Shown here one piece after another: positions 30,974 through 35,728 of a DNA stretch of 35,728 bases; within the stretch, counting starts at the first letter, position 1, and every line of letters starts with the position of its first letter. The position numbers were made by a program, and so were the translations under genes. Origin of the DNA: Nitrospinota bacterium (GTDB lineage: Bacteria; 2-12-FULL-45-22; JACOWJ01). Below the pieces are notes generated by a model. The model saw nothing but the letters and a program-made list of their open reading frames with translations, did not search any database and was not told the DNA's origin. The stretch covers positions 1 through 35,728 of the forward strand of contig JACOWJ010000050.1 in NCBI GenBank assembly GCA_016176845.1, written 5' to 3'.

Positions 30974-32140
30974 ATGGACTTCGCATGGACAGAGGAACAG
31001 CGAGAGCTCAGGTCTTCTCTCCTAAACTTCATTGAAGCAGAGATCAAGCCAAACCTGACCGGCTGGTATCGCGACGAGGTGATCCCACGAGAGCTCTTTG
31101 CCAAGATGGCCGAGAGGCAGCTCCTGGGATACCGCGAGGTGAATGGGCGCTGGATCGAGGCCCCCACATTGGACCAGATCATCGTGGCCGAGGCCTTGGC
31201 GGAAGTCTCTCCCGGCATAGCGGTAGGCCTCCTGGCCCATGCCGGCCTGGGGCTTTATGCCCTCCACCGGTTCGGGAGTGGAGAGCAGAAGGAGAAATAT
31301 TTCCTGCCGGGGGTTAAGGGCCAACAGATCTCCGCCTTCGCCAACACCGAGCCCACTGCGGGCAGCGATGTGGCCAACATTCGCCTCATGGCCCGGCCGG
31401 TCTCCGGCGGGTATCTCCTGAACGGCACCAAGATGTTCATCACCAACGGCACCCTGGCGGATTTTCTGATCGTCTCTGCCGTGACCGACCCCCAGGCCGG
31501 GCGGAAGCATGAGGCGATCAGCCTCTTTGTCGTGGAGAGCGAAGGTCTGAAGCGGCGCAAGATCCGTAAACGGGTTTGGACCCCCTCGGATCTTGCCACC
31601 CTCTTCTTCGAGGACTTTTTCGTCCCCCAGGACGGGCTAATCGGGGAGCTGAACCAGGGATTTAGGCTAATCATGCGGACCTTTACCTCCAGCCGCATCG
31701 GCCTGGCCGCCCTGGCCATCGGCACCGCCCTGGGGGCATACCGGCTGGCCTTGGCCAGGGCTAACTCCCGGGAGGCCTTTGGGAAAAAGCTTCTCGATCA
31801 CGAGGCCAAGGCCTTCGAGTTTGCCTCGGCGCTCTCTCGGATCGAGGCCGCAAGGCTCCTGACCCGCAAGGCTGCCTGGTTGAAGGATACTGGACAGGAT
31901 TATACGTTGGCCGCTTCGATGGCCAAATTTTACGCCTGCGAGGAGGCGAAGGCGATCGCCTTTTTTGCGGCTGAGGTCTTCGGCGCCAGCGGGATCATCG
32001 AGGATAACCCAATTTACAAATTCCCGCTAGATGCCTGGGCCTCCGCCTTGGGGGAGGGGACGGGGGATATCCAGAAGTTGGTCATCTCGCGCGAGCTCAG
32101 AAAACGGCTGGAGGCGGCCGGATCGCAATTTGAGATCTGA
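30974..32140 (+). CDS. Acyl-CoA dehydrogenase
   Basis: A 388-residue FAD-dependent acyl-CoA dehydrogenase with the motif ANTEPTAGSDVANIR near the flavin and a C-terminal catalytic Glu361 in LGEGTGDIQK. The catalytic Glu is kept here, unlike in the homologue at 2153. The start region MDFAWTEEQRELRSSLLNFIE is typical. The ATG at 30974 follows AAGGAGGCGG. The position after nuoG suggests electron-transfer links, but a repeat block separates them. The substrate is unknown. Confidence 0.92.
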   Translation: MDFAWTEEQRELRSSLLNFIEAEIKPNLTGWYRDEVIPRELFAKMAERQLLGYREVNGRWIEAPTLDQIIVAEALAEVSPGIAVGLLAHAGLGLYALHRFGSGEQKEKYFLPGVKGQQISAFANTEPTAGSDVANIRLMARPVSGGYLLNGTKMFITNGTLADFLIVSAVTDPQAGRKHEAISLFVVESEGLKRRKIRKRVWTPSDLATLFFEDFFVPQDGLIGELNQGFRLIMRTFTSSRIGLAALAIGTALGAYRLALARANSREAFGKKLLDHEAKAFEFASALSRIEAARLLTRKAAWLKDTGQDYTLAASMAKFYACEEAKAIAFFAAEVFGASGIIEDNPIYKFPLDAWASALGEGTGDIQKLVISRELRKRLEAAGSQFEI

Positions 32141-32224
32141 GGATCCCACGTGCCTCGGGTAGACAGGGATGAGAATCTGGGAGATTGATCCCAGCCCTAA
32201 TCCGAAGGAAGGAGGCGAATTTCA

Positions 32225-32329
32225 ATGTGTCAGGTTTGTGGATGCACTCCCTGCAAAAAATGTGGAAAGCCTATAGAGAAGAAGGTCTGCTCGGGCTGTA
32301 ACAAACCGGCGAGAGAGTGTAGCTGTTGA
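32225..32329 (+). CDS. 34-residue cysteine-rich protein
   Basis: The ATG at 32225 follows GAAGGAGGCG, and the frame encodes 34 residues with nine Cys (2, 5, 7, 10, 13, 22, 25, 32, 34): MCQVCGCTPCKKCGKP, then KVCSGCNKP, then ECSC. A good SD, clean stop and dense C-x2-C patterning argue that it is real despite its length. It is probably a zinc- or other metal-binding peptide. I do not recognise a named family. It lies between the acyl-CoA dehydrogenase and ribF. Confidence 0.7.
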   Translation: MCQVCGCTPCKKCGKPIEKKVCSGCNKPARECSC

Positions 32330-32345
32330 GAGCGCCGATACCTGG

Positions 32346-32392
32346 CCCAAGGTTTCTCGGCCCGGTTACTCTTCGTATCAAGAAACCTTGGG
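32346..32392 (+). terminator. Hairpin after the cysteine-rich gene
   Basis: CCCAAGGTTTCT (32346-32357) pairs perfectly with AGAAACCTTGGG (32381-32392). The loop is 23 bases and there is no T-run. It is 17 bases past the small gene and ahead of ribF, so it may separate their transcripts or stabilise the upstream mRNA. Confidence 0.5.
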
Positions 32393-32437
32393 TCAGGGCT
32401 AACGCGGTTCTGGTGGCCTAGGGAATTTTTTAAATTT

Positions 32438-33373
32438 ATGAAAATCATCAAAGGATCGCGGGACCTTCCGCCGGATCTTCCTGCATCGGTGCTTACCGTA
32501 GGCAATTTCGATGGAGTCCATGTGGGTCACCAGAGGATCATCTCGACCGCTGTGGAGAAGGCCCACCAGATTGAGGGGATCTCCATCGTCTTTACGTTTG
32601 ATCCTCATCCTTTGAGGTTTTTAAATCCGCAGGATAGCCCTTCTTTGTTGACGACCCTTTCTCAAAAAGCCCGACTGATCCAACAGCTGGGGGTCGATAT
32701 GCTCTTATGTGCTCCCTTCGACGAGGAGATGTTGAGCCTTTCCCCCAGGCGTTTCGTGTGCGAGATGTTGTTATCTGGGCTGAAAATGAGGGAGATCGTT
32801 GAAGGCCCCAGCTTCACCTTTGGCACCGGGAGGAGTGGGACCGTGGATACGCTTCGCGAGTTGGGGAAAGCGCTGGGCTTTGGGGTAATCCTCTTGGAAG
32901 ACGTCAAGGTTGGGCCGGAGATCGTCACCAGCACCAGGATCCGAGAGCTGCTGTGCGCCGGCTCTGTCGAACAGGCGGCCAAGTTCCTGGGCCGTTACTA
33001 TACGCTGGAAGGGAAGGTGGTCGAGGGTGAAAGGAGGGGGAAAACCCTGGGGTTTCCCACGGTGAACCTGGCCACAGGAAATGAGCTGATTCCGTGTACG
33101 GGGATCTATGCAGTCCTGGTGGAATACCAGTCGGGCCTACATCGGGGGGTCGCCAATGTGGGCTATAGCCCCACGTTTGCGGAGCGCGGCCTGACCGTGG
33201 AGGCCCACATCTTTGACTTTCATCAGGAGGTGTATGGGGAGGAGATCTCTTTGCATTTCGTGAAGAGGCTGCGAAACGAGATGAAATTCAGCGGCCCCGG
33301 CGAGCTGATTCGACAAATGGAGAAGGATGCCCAAGATGCCAAGGGCGTGCTGCAGGAGGTGATTCCTGGATGA
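32438..33373 (+). CDS. ribF: Bifunctional riboflavin kinase/FMN adenylyltransferase
   Basis: A 311-residue RibF. The N-terminal nucleotidyltransferase domain carries LTVGNFDGVHVGHQRII, FTFDPHP and STRIRELLCAG. The C-terminal riboflavin kinase domain carries RRGKTLGFPTVNLATGNEL and GIYAVLVEY. It converts riboflavin to FMN and then FAD, needed by the acyl-CoA dehydrogenases and other flavoproteins here. The ATG at 32438 has no strong SD. The stop overlaps the start of the next gene by 4 bases (ATGA), so translation is probably coupled. Confidence 0.95.
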   Translation: MKIIKGSRDLPPDLPASVLTVGNFDGVHVGHQRIISTAVEKAHQIEGISIVFTFDPHPLRFLNPQDSPSLLTTLSQKARLIQQLGVDMLLCAPFDEEMLSLSPRRFVCEMLLSGLKMREIVEGPSFTFGTGRSGTVDTLRELGKALGFGVILLEDVKVGPEIVTSTRIRELLCAGSVEQAAKFLGRYYTLEGKVVEGERRGKTLGFPTVNLATGNELIPCTGIYAVLVEYQSGLHRGVANVGYSPTFAERGLTVEAHIFDFHQEVYGEEISLHFVKRLRNEMKFSGPGELIRQMEKDAQDAKGVLQEVIPG

Positions 33374-33603
33374 TCGAGGTAGAACGGCAGCTCATGGAGA
33401 TCTTAAAGGAGGCCATCGAGAAGGAGAAGGACTCCCAGAACCATTTCAAGCGGGGGGCTGAGCTGGAGACCCAACCGGAGATCCGGGAGATGTTCCTCCA
33501 GTTGATGGCCGAGGAGAAAGAGCACGAGAAGATCTTGCTGAAGAGATATATCGAGGTCAAGAAGCGGTTGGGCTTGAAGGTGATGGAGTCTCAAGACGGC
33601 TAG
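33370..33603 (+). CDS. Half-size ferritin-like protein, 77 aa
   Basis: Two amphipathic helices: the first with Glu17 (ILKEAIEKEKDSQNHF) and the second with Glu49-x-x-His52 (MAEEKEHEKILLKRY). They make half of a rubrerythrin-like four-helix bundle. Dimerisation would be needed for a di-iron site. It overlaps the ribF stop by 4 bases and is followed 23 bases later by rubredoxin, a typical electron donor for such proteins. A second half-ferritin lies at 15118. The function is inferred from fold pattern and neighbours. Confidence 0.78.
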   Translation: MIEVERQLMEILKEAIEKEKDSQNHFKRGAELETQPEIREMFLQLMAEEKEHEKILLKRYIEVKKRLGLKVMESQDG

Positions 33604-33626
33604 CAAAATGAGAAACGAGGAGGCGG

Positions 33627-33791
33627 ATGGATAGGTGGAGGTGTACGGTCTGCGGATACATCTACGACCCGGAGGTTGGCGATCCGATCCAGGGGATCCA
33701 GGATGGGATCCCCTTTGAAGAGTTACCTGAATCGTGGGTATGTCCTTATTGCGGCGCTCCACGAGAGGATTTTGAAAAATTCATCGATTGA
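33627..33791 (+). CDS. Rubredoxin
   Basis: A 54-residue rubredoxin with both iron-binding loops: [15 protein letters not shown] near the N-terminus and [14 protein letters not shown] near the C-terminus. It is of normal length with the family spacing and conserved Trp (SWVCPYCG). It is a small cytoplasmic electron carrier, likely partner of rubrerythrin-type peroxidases. The ATG at 33627 follows GAGGAGGCGG. It is the last gene of a probable ribF, half-ferritin, rubredoxin operon. Confidence 0.95.
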   Translation: MDRWRCTVCGYIYDPEVGDPIQGIQDGIPFEELPESWVCPYCGAPREDFEKFID

Positions 33792-33836
33792 TCCATCCCC
33801 CAGGCCTTAGTACAGCTCCACGCAATAAAGTACCCA

Positions 33837-35207
33837 TTATTCTTCGAAGAGGGCCGGGGGGTTGAGGAGGGCTTCACGGATCTGCTGCCGGTAGGGTTCT
33901 CTTTCAATCGGGTAATTCTCCCCCAGCCCCAAGGAACAAAGCGGCGAGAACTTCCCGTGATGATCGCTTCCGGGCAGCAAGAGCAGGGGATGGCGCCGGT
34001 AGACCGGGTGGGTCCGGTTGAGTCGCTCCACCAGTCCCCCGACCCACTCCTTCATTTCCCCTTTGAGTTTGTGAGAATAATACTCGACCCCGACCAGCAG
34101 GCCCGCGTACTTTCGGTCCTCTACCTCCACCAATGCCAGCTTCTCGAGGGTTGTCTCCAGGACCTCACGGGAGCACTCGTTGGGATGAGGCAGGACGAGC
34201 TTGCGCCGCAGTGGCACCGCGCGAGAGGCCATCCCCTTCAGATCGGGGGACAAGAGCCGGCTCCGGGCTCCATCGCTTTGCCGGGCCTTCCTGATCAGCC
34301 GCTCGTAGATCTCTCCCGCCCCCCCCATCGTGAGGCGGCTCGTCGGATCGCCTTCGACCAGCTCGAACCCCGCCTGAAACTGCTCCCCGAACTTCTTCCA
34401 CAGGGCCACTGCAATGGTGAAGGGGTAGATCCCGTTCCCCCGGCAGGCATCCTCCAGCTCCTGAGGAGTGAGCGATAGACGAGAGTGATGTCTTTCCTCC
34501 AACCAGCGCAGGACGAACAGCGTCTCTTTGTAAGAGCTCTTCTCTCGCAAGAAGGCGAGGGCAGGGAACGGGTCCTCGAGTGCCCGCCGCAGGTCATAGC
34601 CCAGGGAACGAAGCGTCTCCTGATACTGCACCACATAACCCCGTAGAGAGTGGTTGATCACCTCGGGGTCGGTCTCCCCCACATAGAGCTGGATAAGGTG
34701 GAGGCTCTCGCTTCGATTGCCCTCCAAGGGGACGGAGACCGAGACCTCCGTCCCCTTGAACAGCTCCAGGCCCAGTAGGGTTGCTGACCGGTCGGCCTCA
34801 TCATCGGTATAGCGCTGGTTATGGGAGACTACCCCCAGCGTGCTCAACCCCTCCTCGTAGGCAGCCAGGAGCAGGGCAGATGGGGTTGGGTAGCCGTCCT
34901 CAGAGAAGCTGTCATGGGTGTGCAGATCGACCTGCCCCTCCGATGGCCTCTTCTGGGGTCCCGGATGGGGCAACAACCGCTTGAGTCGTTCCAAGGCATG
35001 GAGCCGCATCTCCTTGTGCTCAACCCCGATGACCTCCTCGATGATAGCCCGGCAGCTCTCCTGTTGGATCTTCCGGTCGGGAGAATCCAGGGCCCGCCTC
35101 AAGAAACCGATGGAGTCCACTTCCCGTAAATATCCCCGCTTTTTTAGGGTTTCGATTTGGGTCCTCACGTTCGTTCGATCTCCAGCTTGCTTAACCTCAT
35201 TCACCAA
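33837..35207 (-). CDS. PHP-domain metallohydrolase-like protein
   Basis: A 456-residue protein. Residues 1-90 are helical with HEAT-like character (IGFLRRALDSPDRKIQQESC). The PHP domain follows: DLHTHDSFSEDG supplies the first metal His pair, GVVSHNQRYTDDE the next ligands, and LLLPGSDHHGKF near the C-terminus the last Asp-His-His. PHP proteins are metal-dependent phosphoesterases (DNA polymerase proofreading, histidinol phosphatase, others); which reaction applies is not clear. The start is TTG 35207 (or GTG 35204) behind GAGGAAA. It converges on rubredoxin. Its 5' end overlaps a gene remnant on the same strand. Confidence 0.75.
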   Translation of the reverse strand: MVNEVKQAGDRTNVRTQIETLKKRGYLREVDSIGFLRRALDSPDRKIQQESCRAIIEEVIGVEHKEMRLHALERLKRLLPHPGPQKRPSEGQVDLHTHDSFSEDGYPTPSALLLAAYEEGLSTLGVVSHNQRYTDDEADRSATLLGLELFKGTEVSVSVPLEGNRSESLHLIQLYVGETDPEVINHSLRGYVVQYQETLRSLGYDLRRALEDPFPALAFLREKSSYKETLFVLRWLEERHHSRLSLTPQELEDACRGNGIYPFTIAVALWKKFGEQFQAGFELVEGDPTSRLTMGGAGEIYERLIRKARQSDGARSRLLSPDLKGMASRAVPLRRKLVLPHPNECSREVLETTLEKLALVEVEDRKYAGLLVGVEYYSHKLKGEMKEWVGGLVERLNRTHPVYRRHPLLLLPGSDHHGKFSPLCSLGLGENYPIEREPYRQQIREALLNPPALFEE

Positions 35208-35398
35208 TTTGATTTCCTCAGCCTGTCTAATCTCTCATCATCCTGGGGACACCCATCCTCTAACTCCTCGTCAGAAATTTCAAGCATAGTAACTAAACCA
35301 TCTTTAAGCTCTAATGGGCTTGCTGATCCTCCCAGTTTTCGCAATATGGTCAATATGGGCAGAAAGAATTCTAACGGATCTTCGGCAGTAATATTGCC
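35201..35398 (-). pseudogene. Remnant similar to the N-terminal domain of Mrr-type restriction proteins
   Basis: The minus strand encodes 65 residues: GNITAEDPLEFFLPILTILR, then KLGGSASPLELKDGLVTMLE, then ISDEELEDGCPQDDERL and a stop at 35201-35203. The pattern resembles the winged-helix Mrr_N domain that precedes a Mrr-type nuclease. There is a stop codon just at 35399-35401, exactly where the next fragment begins, so the gene is truncated at its 5' side and lacks the nuclease. This DNA is more AT-rich than the sequence on either side. The family assignment is tentative. Confidence 0.4.
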
Positions 35399-35728
35399 TC
35401 ATGGAATTACCGATACGTGGGCAGAATAGGCGCGCACGGCATCGTCTGGGTCCGCACCACGACCCGCGACCAAGAGGATCGCACGGTGCTCTCCTACGTC
35501 CGCTGGGTGATGCTGCCCAAGCGATCCGAGGCCCGAACGAGCTGGCGCGAAGCCCCGCTCATCCCGACGCTCGCGCCGGCCCTGCGCCCCGAGGATCTCG
35601 CTCCGGGCGAGATCGCCCCAGGCGAAAGCGACCCGCATTCCACGGAGTCGCCGCAAGGCCCCTGGTTCCTCGAGGACTACGTCGCTGGTGAGCGCATAGA
35701 CCACGGCGAGGCCCAGCTCGTCACCGAC
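35396..35728 (+). CDS. MaoC-like (mesaconyl/2-methylfumaryl-CoA hydratase-type) fragment, truncated at both ends
   Basis: The frame reads SWNYRYVGRIGAHGIVWVRT, then VLSYVRWVMLPKRSEA, and further on WFLEDYVAGERIDHGEAQLV to the window edge. The VWVRTTT...VLSYVRWVM segment and the EDY.VGERIDH hydratase segment resemble Mch-type MaoC-fold hydratases. No start codon or SD is present; a stop lies upstream in frame at 35372-35374. The GC content jumps at about 35,398 relative to the sequence before. The gene is therefore 5'-truncated at a junction and continues past the window. Two other long frames over the same bases are shadows of it. Confidence 0.6.

Noticed and set aside
35399-35704. 101-aa minus-strand and 96-aa plus-strand (35401-35691) frames at the window end
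   Set aside because: Both overlap the MaoC-type frame, which has clear family motifs; their compositions are shadow-like.
1-35728. tRNA, rRNA or CRISPR loci
   Set aside because: No cloverleaf, rRNA-like segment or repeat-spacer array was seen on reading both strands by eye; a dedicated search could still find a tRNA.

Overview
The window looks like chromosome from an anaerobic or microaerophilic bacterium, most likely Desulfobacterota (a deltaproteobacterium-like lineage). The grounds are a siroheme decarboxylase pair (ahbA/ahbB), a B12-dependent class II ribonucleotide reductase next to a cobalamin adenosyltransferase, rubrerythrin, rubredoxin and half-size ferritin-like proteins, two acyl-CoA dehydrogenases, a Tat-exported molybdenum enzyme and part of a complex I operon. 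The lineage is inferred from gene content only. No rRNA, tRNA or CRISPR array was seen.

Layout. 1-2150: the end of one subunit of a heterodimeric ABC exporter, then its partner as a wrecked pseudogene carrying a 175-bp inverted-repeat element, frameshifts and a deleted ATPase core; a small minus-strand remnant follows. 2153-7517 (minus): a possible catabolic cluster of class II DMSO-reductase-family enzyme, haloalkane-dehalogenase-type hydrolase and acyl-CoA dehydrogenase. 8020-9437: a hypothetical protein and CcdA. 9518-14077 (minus): an RND/MMPL transporter, an AT-rich DUF475 membrane protein, ahbB and ahbA. 14612-20518: DUF2231 membrane protein, half-ferritin, PduO-type adenosyltransferase, VIT1/CCC1 transporter, NrdJ, NrnA-like phosphoesterase, a DUF4177-like protein and a small entericidin-like lipoprotein. 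20551-25881: AspA, a small ferredoxin, a zinc-type dehydrogenase, Nth, rubrerythrin, a TusA-like protein and a triple-repeat cysteine protein. 26068-30746: nuoB, nuoD, nuoI and nuoG, with no nuoC and with an intrinsic terminator where nuoC would be expected. 30974-33791: acyl-CoA dehydrogenase, a 34-residue cysteine-rich protein, RibF, a second half-ferritin and rubredoxin. 33837-35207 (minus): a PHP-domain protein. The last 500 bases hold two gene fragments meeting back to back at about 35,398.

Functional links. PduO makes adenosylcobalamin, the cofactor of NrdJ encoded two genes downstream. Rubrerythrin, rubredoxin and the two half-ferritins point to peroxide and iron handling under low oxygen. 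AhbA and AhbB start heme synthesis from siroheme. NuoB/D/I/G would form only part of the peripheral arm of complex I, so the remaining subunits must lie elsewhere if a full complex is made.

The most distinctive layer is the repeats. Nearly every intergenic gap carries one or more inverted-repeat modules: (a) a 78-79-bp imperfect palindrome, one copy of which is nested in another repeat with a 3-bp TAA duplication; (b) an AT-rich TTAAGTTTTAGG hairpin; (c) a TAGGGGCTAG/CTAGCCCCTA hairpin; (d) a GAGATTGCTTCG or AGATTCCTCG hairpin. A roughly 20-bp motif, TATAGGAATTTCCTTTTT, repeatedly marks module edges. Modules touch or supply stop codons (RND transporter, DUF475, AhbB, acyl-CoA dehydrogenase, rubrerythrin), and similar sequence seems to lie in frame inside nuoG. 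This is the strongest candidate for something undescribed.
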